Origin: Thermococcus sp. AM4
GTDB lineage: Archaea; Methanobacteriota_B; Thermococci; Thermococcales; Thermococcaceae
Direction of reading: 5' to 3'
DNA: 64,000 nt
NCBI RefSeq assembly: GCF_000151205.2
Contig: NC_016051.1
Coordinates: 930,001-994,000 of the forward strand
Position 1 is the stretch's first letter; every line of letters starts with the position of its first letter. The notes under the pieces are model-generated. The model saw only the letters and a program-made list of their open reading frames with translations. It was not told the DNA's origin and ran no database searches. Positions 45,532-55,251 of this stretch are shown here, piece by piece. The position numbers and the translations under genes are program-made.

Positions 45532-46212
45532 ATGATAGTTGCCTTTGACTTCGACGGAACGCTCATCGACAGCTACTCGTGCATAGAGGAAGCCTTTAGA
45601 CGGACACTTGAGAAACGCTACCGCTGGCTTCCGGGGAAGGGGCTTTGGGCGAAGTTGCTGACCAGAATCGAGCACCAGTTCGAGAGGCCGAGCCTCGGCG
45701 GTCATAAAAAGACCCACAGGCCGCCTTTCTTCCTGAGGACGAAGTTCTTTGAAACCTGGTTCATCGAGAGGGCGAAGCTAAGCAAGCCACTGGACGACGC
45801 CCCGGAGCTTTTGAAAAGGCTCAAGGAGGAAGGCCATACGGTTATTTCCTTCTCGGCCGAGGACTTCATAGACGGCATGAAGGTCAAACGGCTGAAAATG
45901 GCCGGCCTCTACGACCTCTTCGACGACGTCATCGTTTTCGGCAGAACCATGACTCTCGACGAGGCTTTTAAGCTCGTCCGCGAAAAGTACGGGAACGAGA
46001 CCTTCATCTGGGTGGACGACAAGCCTTGGCGCTTCATCGGAAGGGGCGACGAGAACACGGAGTTCGTTTGGTACTACTTCCCGTTTACGGCAAAATTCGT
46101 TGAGAAGAACCGCGAGAAGCTCGCCCTAATCCCGCACCTCCACGTCATCAGGGATCTGTGGAGCGTCCTCGACGTAATTGAGAGGGTGAAACAGGACAGG
46201 GGGGCGAAGTGA
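45532..46212 (+). CDS. HAD-superfamily hydrolase
   Basis: A 226-residue enzyme from the ATG 45532 (GGGGGATGGAG upstream). HAD motif I is DFDGTLID, motif II is in TVISFSAED, and motif IV is WVDDKPWRFIG. A helical cap with many basic residues lies between I and II. Likely a phosphatase on a small phosphorylated metabolite. It ends 3 bp before the ABC permease gene, so a phosphatase for a transported vitamin (for example thiamine phosphate) is possible, but that is inference. Confidence 0.85.
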   Translation: MIVAFDFDGTLIDSYSCIEEAFRRTLEKRYRWLPGKGLWAKLLTRIEHQFERPSLGGHKKTHRPPFFLRTKFFETWFIERAKLSKPLDDAPELLKRLKEEGHTVISFSAEDFIDGMKVKRLKMAGLYDLFDDVIVFGRTMTLDEAFKLVREKYGNETFIWVDDKPWRFIGRGDENTEFVWYYFPFTAKFVEKNREKLALIPHLHVIRDLWSVLDVIERVKQDRGAK

Positions 46213-46215
46213 GGA

Positions 46216-47835
46216 ATGCTCTCCCGGCGCTTCTGGCTGGTTGTGCTGCTTCCCGCACTTGCCTTTCTGCTGCTCTTCTTCTACTACCCCATAGCACTGA
46301 TCCTGAAGGACGGGCTCTCGATATCGGCCATCTCCTCCGTGCTCTCAAACCCCTACTACCGGCACGTCATCGCCTTCACGATACTCCAGGCCATCGGCTC
46401 GACGCTCCTGACCCTGCTCATCGGCCTCCCCGGGGCGTACCTCTTCGCCAAGTATGACTTCCCGGGAAAGAGGACGCTGAAGGCCGTTCTGACGGTTCCC
46501 TTCGTGATGCCCAGCATAATGGTGGCTTTGGGCTTCATACTCCTCTTCGGCAGGGAGGGCTTCTTCACTTCCCTCCTCGGGAGGAACCCGGGGATACTCT
46601 ACTCGTGGAAGGCCATTCTCCTGGCCCACGCGTTCTACAACTTCCCCGTCGTGGTTCGGATGGTGTCGTCGCTGTGGGAGAGGATAAACCCCCACTACGA
46701 GGAAGCGGCGATGAGCCTCGGCGCGAGGGGTTTCAGGCTCTTTCGAACGGTCACCCTGCCGATGCTCTCTCCAGCCATTATAGCCTCGGCCCTGCTCACC
46801 TTCATCTTCTCCTTCCTGAGCTTTTCAATTCCACTCATCCTCGGCGGTTACAGGTACAGCACGATAGAGGTCGCGATATTCACGTCGATAATAACACTCC
46901 TCGACTTCAGAACTGGAGCGGCCCTCGCCGTCATCCAGATGACCCTGAGCTTCACCTTCATGTACCTCTACCTCAAGAGCCTCGACAGGTACTCAAAGGC
47001 CGAGGAGCAGAGGATCCTCCGCGAGCCGAAGAGGCTGAAACTCAAGGACATGGTGAGCCTCAAAGGCCTCGGAATAGCCCTGTATTCCATCATCGTCTTC
47101 GTCTTCATACTCTCCCCACTCCTCGCGGTCGTCTACGATTCCGTCACCTGGAACGGGAAGTTCACCCTTGAGTTCTACCGCCGGCTCTTCGACAGCTCGT
47201 ACAACCCCATATTCGGCTCGGACAGTTTACACGCGATAGCGTGGACCTTCGCCTTCGGCTTCGCGACGGTTCTGCTGGCGACGCTCATAGCGCTCGCGAT
47301 AGCGTACTCCTCCCTCCGCTGGGATCTACCGGGAAAGACGCTCGTGGACGTTCTGGCAACGCTACCATTGGGCTCTTCGGCGATAATAATCGGCCTCGGC
47401 TACATCAAGGCCTTCCACCGGCCGCCTTTGCTCCTCCTCGGAAGTCCGTACCTAATCGTGGCCGCCCACACGGTTATCGCCTATCCCTTCGCCCTGAGGG
47501 CGGTTTCCTCTTCCCTAAGGAAGGTGAAGGCCAGCCTCCGCGAGGCTGCTATGAGCCTTGGAGCAACGGACTTCAAGGCCTTCCTCAAGGTTGAGCTACC
47601 TCTGGCCTTCGGCGGTGTTCTCGTCGGGGCGGTTTTTTCCTTTGCGATGAGCATAGCGGAGCTCGGAGCAACTTACATGATCTACCAGCCAGAGTACACC
47701 ACGATAACCATAGCCATCTACCGCTACCTCGGTTCGAGACAGTTCGGCTCGGCCTCGGCGATGGCGGTTATCCTAATGCTCGTCAGCCTGGCCGGGTTTC
47801 TCCTGATAGAGAGAACGGGTGAGGAGGTATGGTGA
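46216..47835 (+). CDS. ABC importer permease, thiamine/iron (ThiP) type
   Basis: A 539-residue protein with two fused permease halves and about 12 membrane segments. The EAA loops are seen as [20 protein letters not shown] then LPMLSPAI (first half) and [20 protein letters not shown] then LPLAFGG (second half). This double layout is typical of ThiP and FbpB-like importers. It overlaps the ATPase gene by 7 bp. With the substrate-binding gene at 48817 it forms a full importer. Confidence 0.9.
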   Translation: MLSRRFWLVVLLPALAFLLLFFYYPIALILKDGLSISAISSVLSNPYYRHVIAFTILQAIGSTLLTLLIGLPGAYLFAKYDFPGKRTLKAVLTVPFVMPSIMVALGFILLFGREGFFTSLLGRNPGILYSWKAILLAHAFYNFPVVVRMVSSLWERINPHYEEAAMSLGARGFRLFRTVTLPMLSPAIIASALLTFIFSFLSFSIPLILGGYRYSTIEVAIFTSIITLLDFRTGAALAVIQMTLSFTFMYLYLKSLDRYSKAEEQRILREPKRLKLKDMVSLKGLGIALYSIIVFVFILSPLLAVVYDSVTWNGKFTLEFYRRLFDSSYNPIFGSDSLHAIAWTFAFGFATVLLATLIALAIAYSSLRWDLPGKTLVDVLATLPLGSSAIIIGLGYIKAFHRPPLLLLGSPYLIVAAHTVIAYPFALRAVSSSLRKVKASLREAAMSLGATDFKAFLKVELPLAFGGVLVGAVFSFAMSIAELGATYMIYQPEYTTITIAIYRYLGSRQFGSASAMAVILMLVSLAGFLLIERTGEEVW

Positions 47836-48833
47836 GGCTTCTCCTGAAGAACGTGAGGCTGTCGAGGGAGGGCTTTGAGCTCCACATTCCAGAGCTCGAG
47901 GTGAAGGAAGGCGAGTTCTTCACGCTCCTCGGGCCGAGCGGCTGCGGAAAGACGACCACGCTGAGGATCATAGCGGGCTTTGAAAAGGCCGAAGGAAGGG
48001 TTTACTTTGGCGATGAAGACGTAACGGATAAGCCCCCCTACGAGAGGAACATCGGGATAGTCTTTCAGGACTACGCCCTCTTCCCGCACATGACCGTTTT
48101 TGACAACGTGGCCTTTGGCTTGAGGATGATGGGTTTTCCTGAGGAAGATGTCAGGAGGGAGGTTAAGGAGGTTCTCTCCCTCGTTGGCCTCGAAGGCTTC
48201 GAGAACCGCTATCCAGAGCAGCTCAGCGGCGGCCAGCAGCAGAGGGTGGCTTTAGCGAGGGCCCTCGTCATAAGGCCGAAGTTGCTCCTCCTCGACGAGC
48301 CGCTGAGCAACCTCGACGCCAAGATAAGGGAGAGGCTCAGGGGGGTGGTCAAAAGGATCCAGCGCGAGCTCGGCATAACGACGATCTACGTTACCCACGA
48401 CCAGGAGGAGGCGATGGCGATAAGCGACAGGATAGCGGTGATGCGGAACGGGAGGATAGTCCAGATCGGCGAACCGCTGGAGCTCTATTACAGGCCGAAG
48501 GACGAGTTCGTCGCGACTTTCCTCGGCATCGGGAACCTCTTGGAGCTGGAATCAAGGAACGGGCGTGCTTGCATAGGTGAGCTCTGCTTCGAAACGGGGG
48601 TTGAGGGGAGGGTCAAGGTCTTCTTCCGGCCGGAGAGCGTTCTCATCACCGAAGGAGAAACCGCTGAGGTAATGGACTACGAGCTCCTGCCCGGGAGGAT
48701 GAGGCTGTTCCTCAGCGTCTCCGGGGAAAGGATAACGGCGGAGAGGTTCATCAACGAGCTCCCCTTCGATCCGAGAGAAGTTCCAAAAAAAGTTGGGATT
48801 AAGATAAAAAACTACGCTATCCTCTCTCCTTGA
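47829..48833 (+). CDS. ABC importer ATP-binding protein
   Basis: A 334-residue ATPase: Walker [12 protein letters not shown]-loop [13 protein letters not shown], signature [15 protein letters not shown], Walker [13 protein letters not shown] and [10 protein letters not shown]. The C-terminal regulatory domain (about 235-334) contains a CIGELCF segment, an unusual pair of Cys. The ATG overlaps the permease stop and has GAGGAGGT upstream. The 3' end overlaps the convergent binding-protein gene by 17 bp. Confidence 0.94.
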   Translation: MVRLLLKNVRLSREGFELHIPELEVKEGEFFTLLGPSGCGKTTTLRIIAGFEKAEGRVYFGDEDVTDKPPYERNIGIVFQDYALFPHMTVFDNVAFGLRMMGFPEEDVRREVKEVLSLVGLEGFENRYPEQLSGGQQQRVALARALVIRPKLLLLDEPLSNLDAKIRERLRGVVKRIQRELGITTIYVTHDQEEAMAISDRIAVMRNGRIVQIGEPLELYYRPKDEFVATFLGIGNLLELESRNGRACIGELCFETGVEGRVKVFFRPESVLITEGETAEVMDYELLPGRMRLFLSVSGERITAERFINELPFDPREVPKKVGIKIKNYAILSP

Positions 48834-49887
48834 TGATCTCCTCGGGGGACTTGCCCTGGATCATGAGCTCGACCCACTCCCTGACCCAGCGGTCGTGGTT
48901 GGCCTTTATCTCCTCGGGGCTGGGGTTGAGGATCTTCTCCGGCTTTACGGCGTACTTGAAAACGTCCGGCAGGGTGGCGTTTTTGCTGGCCGGGAACATC
49001 CAGTTGTGGAGGGGTATCTCGTTCTGGAACTGGTTGGTGAGCATGAACTCGATGAACTTCTCGGCCAGCTCCCTGTGCTTGGTTCCCTTAACTATGCCAA
49101 CGCCCTCGATCTGGACGTAGGCCGTTCCGTTGAGGAGTATGGCGCCTATGTTCGGCTCGGTGCCGTTGCTGTAGTAGGCGCTGTAAGCCGGATCGGTGGC
49201 GTAGCTCACGAAGAGAGGAGCTTCACCTTTGTCCCACATCTCCCAGCCGGCGTCCCAGCCCTCGGTTATCTGGTAGATCTGGGGCTTGAGCTTCTCCCAG
49301 TAGTAGAGCCAGCCGGGATCGCCGTAAGCTGCTATCGTCCAGAGGAGAAACGCCATACCCGTTGAACTCGTCCTCGGATCCTCAACGATAAGGCTCTTCC
49401 TCCACTCGGGCTTGAGGAGATCTTCAAAGGTCCTCGGCGGGTTCTTGACTTCATCCTTCTTGTAGACTATCGCTATCGCCCCGTAGTCGTAGGGAATCAG
49501 GTGGTACGTCGGATCGAGGCCCTTAACGAGCTCTTCCGGAACGAGGTCGATGTTCTTCGGCTTGTAGACCTCAAGGACCCCCGCCTTTATGGCCTTAGCC
49601 GCGAGGCTGTTGTCTATTCCTATAACCACATCTGCCCTCGGGTGGTCCTTCTCAAGGATCAGCCTGTTGAGGACTTTCCCAGCGTCGCCAAGGGTTACGA
49701 GGTTCACCTTGACGTTGTACTCCTTCTCGAACTTCGGTATCGTGACCTTGGCAACGCTCTGAAAGCTGTCGTAGGCGTAAACCGTCAGGGTTTCCTTTGG
49801 CTTCTCCTCGTTTTTCGAGCCTATGCATCCGAGGCCGAACACGAGCACGGCCACGAGGATTATTCCAGCCAGCGTTTTGCCCCTCAT
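48817..49887 (-). CDS. thiamine ABC transporter substrate-binding lipoprotein (TbpA-like)
   Basis: A 356-residue protein from the ATG 49887 ([20 protein letters not shown] followed by Cys). Lipobox LGC gives a lipoprotein. The start of the mature domain, [20 protein letters not shown], and [35 protein letters not shown] and [20 protein letters not shown] match the thiamine-binding protein family. Thiamine or a precursor is the likely ligand. It is transcribed toward the ATPase gene, with a palindromic element over its TATA box. Confidence 0.9.
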   Translation of the reverse strand: MRGKTLAGIILVAVLVFGLGCIGSKNEEKPKETLTVYAYDSFQSVAKVTIPKFEKEYNVKVNLVTLGDAGKVLNRLILEKDHPRADVVIGIDNSLAAKAIKAGVLEVYKPKNIDLVPEELVKGLDPTYHLIPYDYGAIAIVYKKDEVKNPPRTFEDLLKPEWRKSLIVEDPRTSSTGMAFLLWTIAAYGDPGWLYYWEKLKPQIYQITEGWDAGWEMWDKGEAPLFVSYATDPAYSAYYSNGTEPNIGAILLNGTAYVQIEGVGIVKGTKHRELAEKFIEFMLTNQFQNEIPLHNWMFPASKNATLPDVFKYAVKPEKILNPSPEEIKANHDRWVREWVELMIQGKSPEEIIKERG

Positions 49888-49921
49888 CACCACCACCTTA
49901 AAACATGGTTTTGGGTTTCAA

Positions 49922-49948
49922 TAACCGGTTTAGTGAACGGTTAATAAA
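49922..49948 (-). promoter_or_regulatory. promoter palindrome of the TbpA-like gene
   Basis: The arms TAACCG (49922-49927) and CGGTTA (49938-49943) form a 22-bp inverted repeat. On the minus strand TTTATTAA (49948-49941) is the likely TATA box and overlaps one arm, with the start expected near 49915. This looks like a repressor site. It may connect to thiamine-dependent control; no regulator gene lies nearby. Confidence 0.45.
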
Positions 49949-50109
49949 CTTTGCTGGTCGGATTTGGTTCCAGGGGGTTTTTAATCGGGGTATGTTTTTG
50001 AAGATGTTTCGGAATAGTAACGAAATGGCATAATTTGGACGGAATTTGTGGTGAGATGCCGAAACTATTTTAAAGCAGTTCGTCATAGAAGATCAATGTC
50101 CCGTCTTGT

Positions 50110-50136
50110 CCCGGGTTGGTTCGTTATTTACCCGGG
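50110..50136 (+). promoter_or_regulatory. hairpin in the 5' region of the NSS symporter gene
   Basis: CCCGGGT (50110-50116) pairs perfectly with ACCCGGG (50130-50136) around a 13-base loop. It sits between a TATA-like TTTTAAAG (about 50071) and the ribosome binding site GGGGGTGATT before the ATG at 50160. If the start is near 50097, the leader is about 60 bases, long for Thermococcales. The element could be an RNA hairpin controlling translation or a DNA operator. Confidence 0.5.
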
Positions 50137-50159
50137 TACCCAATAAAGGGGGTGATTGA

Positions 50160-51848
50160 ATGGAACAGAGGGATCAATGGGCAACAAAGATCGGTTTGAT
50201 TTTGGCCATGGCTGGAAACGCGGTTGGCCTTGGTAACTTCGTCAGGTTCCCAACCCAGGTCGCCCAGAACGGTGGCGGCGCCTTCATGGTGCCGTATTTC
50301 ATAGCACTGTTCTTCCTCGGTATCCCAGTGATGTGGATTGAGTGGGTGGCAGGTCGCTACGGTGGCAAATATGGCCACGGTACCCTCGGTCCAACATACT
50401 ACCTCATGGCAAGGGAGAGCGTCAAGCCGAGAAGCGCCCTCTGGTGGGGTGTCATCAGCGGTATGCTGGCCTTTTCGCTGACCATACTCCTCAACAGCTA
50501 CTACCTGCACCTCATAGGCTGGTCGGCGGCATATTCATGGTTCAGCATAACCGGGGCGTACTTCGGCAAGAACACCGGTGATTTCTTCGTCCAGTACCTC
50601 AGCAATCACACGGAGGTGTTCCTGTTCTGGGGCATCACCGTTATACTGCTGGCGATAGCGGTCGGTCAGGGTGTCAGCAAGGGTATCGAGAGATGGGTCA
50701 AGGTAATGATGCCGTTGCTCTACATATTCGCAATCATAATGGTCGGCTACGTCTTTGTACTCGGCTCCCCGGTTGACCCCAACTGGAGCACCATAGACGG
50801 CTTCAAGTTCATCTGGAGCCCGAACTGGGCTTACCTCAAGGAGCACTTCGCGGCGGTCATGCTCGCGGCAACGGGACAGATATTCTTCACCCTCTCGCTA
50901 GGTATGGGTATCATCCAGAACTACGCCAGCTACCTCGGCCCCAAGGATGACGTTGCTCTCTCAGGTATAGCAACTGTTTCACTCAACGAGTTCGCAGAGG
51001 TTGTCCTCGGCGGTTCAATAGCCATACCGCTCGCAACGGCTTACTTCACCAAGATAGTCTCCCCAGACCTCGTCGCCAAGGCCTTTAAAGACGCCCCGAG
51101 CTTCCTCATACAGATGGGAGTTCCCCAGAACATAGCAACCTCGGGAGACAAGAGCGCAATTGCAAACTACCTCAGCCAGCACTGGGGAGAGATCATGCAG
51201 TACCTCACCCAGCACAAGGACATCGGCCTGAAGGCCATTGGAAACACCTTCGGACTCGGCTTCTCGTACACGAGCCTACCGAACGCGTTCGTCAGCATGG
51301 GCGATGCAGGAAGGATCTTCGGTGCACTGTGGTTCCTCCTGCTCTGGTTCGCGGGCTTCACCTCTGCAATAGCCATGTACAACTACGTCGTGGCTCTCCT
51401 CGAAGAGGACCTCGGCATAAAGAGGAACGTCGGAACATGGATCACCTTCATAATATACCTCATCGCAGGACTGCCGGTCATCTACATCAGCGGCTACATG
51501 GACCAGGTTGACGCATGGGTGAGCTTCCAGCTGACCCTGCTGGCGCTCTTCGACATCATCGTCGCGGTGTACCTCTTCAAGCCCGACAACTTCTGGAAGG
51601 AGCTCCACGAGGGGGCATGGATGAAGGTCCCAGAGTGGTACAAGCCAATAATCCTCTACATCGCGCCGCTGCTCCTCATGATACCGCTCCTCGGAATGGT
51701 CAAGAGCCTCATAGGAACGACCCTTGAGTGGCCTGCCAGGATTGCAATAATCCTCATGTGGATCCTCGGATTCGTCGAGAGCTACTACTCCATCAAGAAG
51801 AAGTACGGCGAGGAGCTCGAGAAGAACGAGGTAATCATAAAGGTCTGA
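50160..51848 (+). CDS. sodium:neurotransmitter symporter (NSS/SNF) family transporter
   Basis: A 562-residue, about 12-helix transporter that carries an amino acid or related solute with sodium. The helix-1 motif AGNAVGLGNFVRFPTQVAQN (sodium/substrate site) is nearly canonical. FGLGFSYTSLPNAF around residues 363-377 covers the helix 8-region site. GGGGGTGATTGA precedes the ATG. A 35-residue membrane peptide gene follows 10 bp after, as in MetP-MetS type importers, so methionine or alanine is a likely substrate. Confidence 0.93.
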   Translation: MEQRDQWATKIGLILAMAGNAVGLGNFVRFPTQVAQNGGGAFMVPYFIALFFLGIPVMWIEWVAGRYGGKYGHGTLGPTYYLMARESVKPRSALWWGVISGMLAFSLTILLNSYYLHLIGWSAAYSWFSITGAYFGKNTGDFFVQYLSNHTEVFLFWGITVILLAIAVGQGVSKGIERWVKVMMPLLYIFAIIMVGYVFVLGSPVDPNWSTIDGFKFIWSPNWAYLKEHFAAVMLAATGQIFFTLSLGMGIIQNYASYLGPKDDVALSGIATVSLNEFAEVVLGGSIAIPLATAYFTKIVSPDLVAKAFKDAPSFLIQMGVPQNIATSGDKSAIANYLSQHWGEIMQYLTQHKDIGLKAIGNTFGLGFSYTSLPNAFVSMGDAGRIFGALWFLLLWFAGFTSAIAMYNYVVALLEEDLGIKRNVGTWITFIIYLIAGLPVIYISGYMDQVDAWVSFQLTLLALFDIIVAVYLFKPDNFWKELHEGAWMKVPEWYKPIILYIAPLLLMIPLLGMVKSLIGTTLEWPARIAIILMWILGFVESYYSIKKKYGEELEKNEVIIKV

Positions 51849-51858
51849 GGTGGTGACG

Positions 51859-51966
51859 ATGGGAAGCTGGGTAATCTACATGCTCTTTGCCTGGTTTGTT
51901 ATTTTTGCCCTCATGTACTGGAGCATCGGAAGGCTCCTCCAGGCCGAGAAGGCACAAGGGTCTTAA
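51859..51966 (+). CDS. 35-residue single-span protein, MetS-like NSS partner
   Basis: Read by hand: MGSWVIYMLFAWFVIFALMY, then WSIGRLLQAEKAQGS. GAGGTGGTGACG precedes the ATG. One transmembrane helix with a basic/acidic tail. The size, the position directly after an NSS transporter and the W-x-x-G-R-x-L-x-x-A tail fit the methionine/alanine import family small subunit (MetS), needed for MetP function in Corynebacterium. Too short for usual gene callers. Confidence 0.7.
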   Translation: MGSWVIYMLFAWFVIFALMYWSIGRLLQAEKAQGS

Positions 51967-52002
51967 GGCCCTTCCTTCTTTTCAACTTTTGGAGGTGCTA
52001 AC

Positions 52003-52737
52003 GTGAAGAGCAAGGACATTCTGCTCGACACAGCGGAGGTTCTCGAATCCACCCTCGATAGAATAGACAAGCTCACGATCCTCACTGAGAAGGAAAAGGC
52101 CAGGGTAAAGGAGAAGATAAAGGAAGCCGCGGAGAACTTCAGGAGAATAGCGGAGGAAGTCGAGAAGGACAACGAGGAGCTGGCCGAGTTCTTCTACAAG
52201 AAGGCCAAGGAGTTCAAGCTCATGAGCACGGACAAAGCCATAGAGAAGGAAGGCAAGAAGAAGTATCTGAAGCTCGCCGATAGAATACTCCTCTACTCAC
52301 GCTCGGCAGAGTACGACTTCAAACCGGAAAGGCTGGCGGAGCTCAAGAAGGTCTACCGGAGGTATCTGTTCGGAATGACGGCTTTCTTCGTGCTCACGGG
52401 CTTTTACCTCAACCAGTTTTTGGCCATAACCGCCCTAATCCTCGCGATTCCAATAATCCTCTCGATGCTCTCCCTTCAGAGGAGGGGTTACCTCGGACTT
52501 CTACTGGCGTATTCGGCAATACCTATCCCAGTAATCGTGGGCGTAATGGCCCTGAGGTACAGCATATACAACCTTATAACCCCCGAAAAAATACAGGAGA
52601 TAGCGGCCAAATTTGGAAAGAGCCCCAGCTTCGTCCAAGGATACCTTATATTCCTGACAATCCTTGCAGCGGTGGAGCTCTACCTCATCGGGAGTGCAAT
52701 CGTCGGCCTCTACAAACACCGCCACGCGTTCCTCTAG
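52003..52737 (+). CDS. coiled-coil membrane protein of unknown function
   Basis: A 244-residue protein starting at a GTG with GGAGGTGCTAAC upstream. Residues 1-110 are a charged helical/coiled-coil region (LTILTEKEKARVKEKIKEAA then ENFRRIAEEVEKDNEELAEF). Residues 120-244 contain four hydrophobic spans (YLFGMTAFFVLTGFYLNQFL, ITALILAIPIILSML, LGLLLAYSAIPIPVIVGVMA and a last one ending YLIGSAIVGLYKH). No family recognised. It lies 36 bp after the MetS-like gene, so it may regulate or assist the NSS transporter. Its stop overlaps the convergent branching enzyme by 4 bp. Confidence 0.75.
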   Translation: MKSKDILLDTAEVLESTLDRIDKLTILTEKEKARVKEKIKEAAENFRRIAEEVEKDNEELAEFFYKKAKEFKLMSTDKAIEKEGKKKYLKLADRILLYSRSAEYDFKPERLAELKKVYRRYLFGMTAFFVLTGFYLNQFLAITALILAIPIILSMLSLQRRGYLGLLLAYSAIPIPVIVGVMALRYSIYNLITPEKIQEIAAKFGKSPSFVQGYLIFLTILAAVELYLIGSAIVGLYKHRHAFL

Positions 52738-54824
52738 AGCTGCTCCACGAACCTTCTCAACCTTTTTATTGAAATCCTGCTCTTCTTCGCGAGCTCCTCA
52801 AGGTCCGCACGGAGGAGATCATCCGGCGTCTTTATCCCAGCCCTGTTAAGCCTAGCAAGGGTTTTTGGTCCTATGCCCTTAACGTCTATGAGGCGCTTCA
52901 AGCGCGGGCGTTTCTCCTCGGCCTTAGGCTTTCCGGACTTTTCAACCCTCTCGACCCTTTTGGTGAGCCTCGTGTCGAGCCTCTTCGCGAGGGGAACCTT
53001 CGGCTTTCTCCTCTTCACGAAGGCGAGCGAACTCGCGTAAAATCTCTCCACCCGTTCTTTGACATCTGGAGTTTCAACGGCTTTTCCTCGGGTGCTGTTC
53101 CCGCTCTCTGTCCCTTCAGCACGTTCCTCTGCGGAAACTTCGTTCTCATCTGGAGTCCCTGAGGTAGATTCCTCCTCAGGCGGAACCTCCAGCGGTTCGA
53201 CGAACTCTTCAAGCTCAGGTGGATTGTCGCTGACGTAGTGGGCAACTATCACCGGCCTGAAGGGGTTGTCGCGCTCCTCAAGCTCCTCGAGGAGTGAAAC
53301 GTCCATCTCGCCGGTCCTGAAGTACCTGACGACCTCGTTGGCGAGCCTGTGGAAGTCCCTGCTGTGGAGCAGAACGCGCCTCCCGGCGTAGGCCTTCGCC
53401 TGGCCCGTCGTTATGAGGAACTGCCAGTCGCTCGCCTCAAGGATTAGAAGCTCCCTCGCGAGCTGTTCCATCGCCCTGTCTCCGAGCTTATCCTTACCGT
53501 AAAAGCGGCTCGCCAGCGCGACCATACGCTCCTCCGCACGGTAGATTTCCTCCCACGTCCACTCCGTTTCCGGATTCCACCACGTCGAGTGATCCGCGTT
53601 GGCACCCCACGAGCCTTCGGGAAGTTCAACCTCAAGCCTCTCCTCGGAGTAGTTCGAGAGGAAGGCCGAAAGCGTCGTCGTTTTGATTCCCCTCTCGGCA
53701 AGAAGCTCAAGAACCCTGCCAAGCCACTTAACTCCCTCGTACCACCAGTGGCCAAAGAGCTCGGTGTCGTAGGGGGCAACGATTATCCCCTTCTCACCTG
53801 TCTCCTTCTCGAACCTCGCGAGCAGGTCCTCGACGAGGGAAACGAAGTGTCTCGCGTGCTCTTCAACCCGCTCAAGGGCCTTCTCGGGGTCGTAGAAGTC
53901 CTTCTCGCCCAGATCAACGTCCTTACCGGTTACGCGCCAGTACTGGTTGCCGCTCCGCTCGGCCTTCCTGTGGAACTCCCGGTAATAGAAGTCGCCGGGG
54001 TAGCCGTAGTGGGCGCTCCAGACCTGATGGCCCGTCTCGCGGTTCCTCGCGAAGACCGCAACGTTTGACCCCTTGACCCAGTAGGGCCTGAGCGTCGCGA
54101 GAGAACCAGTAGGAACCGGGGCGCCATAGGAGTCGCCCACCGGTCCGTTATCAACGAGGTTGCTCTCGACGAAGAAGTATTCGATTCCAAACTCCTCGAG
54201 GAACTTCTCTATACCCTTCCTCTCGACGGTTCTTCCTCCGGGGAGAGGCCATTCTCCACCCGGCCTGTAGGCGCACTCGGAAACCCACATTCCCCTTGGC
54301 CTCTTCCCGAAGTGCTTCTCGTAGGTCGCCACTCCGTTGGCTATCTGGGAGCGTATCGACTCCTCCCTCCAGAGGAGGGGCAGGTAGGCGTGTGTCGCGG
54401 GAGAGGTTATGATTTCAAGGTAGCCCTCTCCCTGAAGTTCCCGGAACTTACCAATTATATCGCCGTTTATGGCCTTCCAGTAGGAGTAAACGCGCTCGAA
54501 GTGGCGGAGGACTTCTTTAACGGGCTTCTCGGGGTACTTGCCAGATTCGAGGTCCTCCCTGGTTCTCTCGATTTTTCTGAGGAGGTACTTCTCGAACTCG
54601 GCCTTGATGTAGTCGTCGGCCAGCTGTTCCATCAGGACGGGCGTTATGTTCACGACGAGCTGGAAGCGAACGCCCGAGTCCCTCAACCGCTCGAACTCCA
54701 TGAGCAAGGGGAGATAGCTCTCGCTCATCGCCTCGTAGAGCCACTCCTCGCCGAAGGGCCACTTGCCGTGCTTCCTGACGTAGGGGATGTGAGTGTGAAG
54801 GACGAAGGTCAGATAGCCTTTCAT
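52734..54824 (-). CDS. GH57 1,4-alpha-glucan branching enzyme with C-terminal helix-hairpin-helix
   Basis: A 696-residue enzyme from the ATG 54824 (MKGYLTFVLHTHIPYVRKHG). It makes alpha-1,6 branches in glycogen. The nucleophile Glu183 lies in GMWVSECAYRPGGEWPLP, the same position as in the T. kodakarensis enzyme, which supports this start. The acid/base Asp is in IVAPYDTELFGHWW. After the catalytic core (to about 560) comes an acidic linker (PPEEESTSGTPDENEVSAEE) and a C-terminal HhH domain (LKRLIDVKGIGPKTLARLNR). Such DNA-binding-like tails are known in Thermococcales homologues but have no clear role. Confidence 0.94.
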   Translation of the reverse strand: MKGYLTFVLHTHIPYVRKHGKWPFGEEWLYEAMSESYLPLLMEFERLRDSGVRFQLVVNITPVLMEQLADDYIKAEFEKYLLRKIERTREDLESGKYPEKPVKEVLRHFERVYSYWKAINGDIIGKFRELQGEGYLEIITSPATHAYLPLLWREESIRSQIANGVATYEKHFGKRPRGMWVSECAYRPGGEWPLPGGRTVERKGIEKFLEEFGIEYFFVESNLVDNGPVGDSYGAPVPTGSLATLRPYWVKGSNVAVFARNRETGHQVWSAHYGYPGDFYYREFHRKAERSGNQYWRVTGKDVDLGEKDFYDPEKALERVEEHARHFVSLVEDLLARFEKETGEKGIIVAPYDTELFGHWWYEGVKWLGRVLELLAERGIKTTTLSAFLSNYSEERLEVELPEGSWGANADHSTWWNPETEWTWEEIYRAEERMVALASRFYGKDKLGDRAMEQLARELLILEASDWQFLITTGQAKAYAGRRVLLHSRDFHRLANEVVRYFRTGEMDVSLLEELEERDNPFRPVIVAHYVSDNPPELEEFVEPLEVPPEEESTSGTPDENEVSAEERAEGTESGNSTRGKAVETPDVKERVERFYASSLAFVKRRKPKVPLAKRLDTRLTKRVERVEKSGKPKAEEKRPRLKRLIDVKGIGPKTLARLNRAGIKTPDDLLRADLEELAKKSRISIKRLRRFVEQL

Positions 54825-54951
54825 CTGTATCACCGGGAGTGTTATCGAGCCCGGAGTATTTAACCTTATCCGGAACAGGTCTGTCATTATGGACAGTTAT
54901 GTGCATGGAAAACGTTTTATCCCCCAATCCCAAAGAAAACTCGGTGGTGCT

Positions 54952-55212
54952 ATGAGACTTGACGAGCTTACGGGCACGGAGGGCGGCTTCATTGCGGGGG
55001 CCCTGGCTGTGGTTCTTCTTGGAGCAATAATCTCAGTTCTCTCAATGCCCATCAGAGACATCATGAAGCTCGCCTACTTGATCTACGACATCGGAATCGT
55101 CGGCCTCTCCTTCGGGCTTCTGAACGAGGCCTTTGAAGGGGAAAGAAGCGACGCGATTAGAGCAGCTTTTGCAATCGCGGGAACGATCCTTCTGCTCGCC
55201 CTCAGGCTTTAA
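54952..55212 (+). CDS. small membrane protein
   Basis: An 86-residue protein from the ATG 54952 (GGTGGTGCT upstream); the longer frame from 54889 has no ribosome binding site. Two or three hydrophobic spans (GGFIAGALAVVLLGAIISVL, LAYLIYDIGIVGLSFGLLNE, AFAIAGTILLLALRL). The short GF-x-AGA motif is not family-defining. Function unknown. Its promoter lies in the 127-bp gap shared with the divergent branching enzyme. Confidence 0.7.
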   Translation: MRLDELTGTEGGFIAGALAVVLLGAIISVLSMPIRDIMKLAYLIYDIGIVGLSFGLLNEAFEGERSDAIRAAFAIAGTILLLALRL

Positions 55213-55251
55213 CCTTTTAACTCCACACCTCTACTCTTTTCGGGTGAGAGA

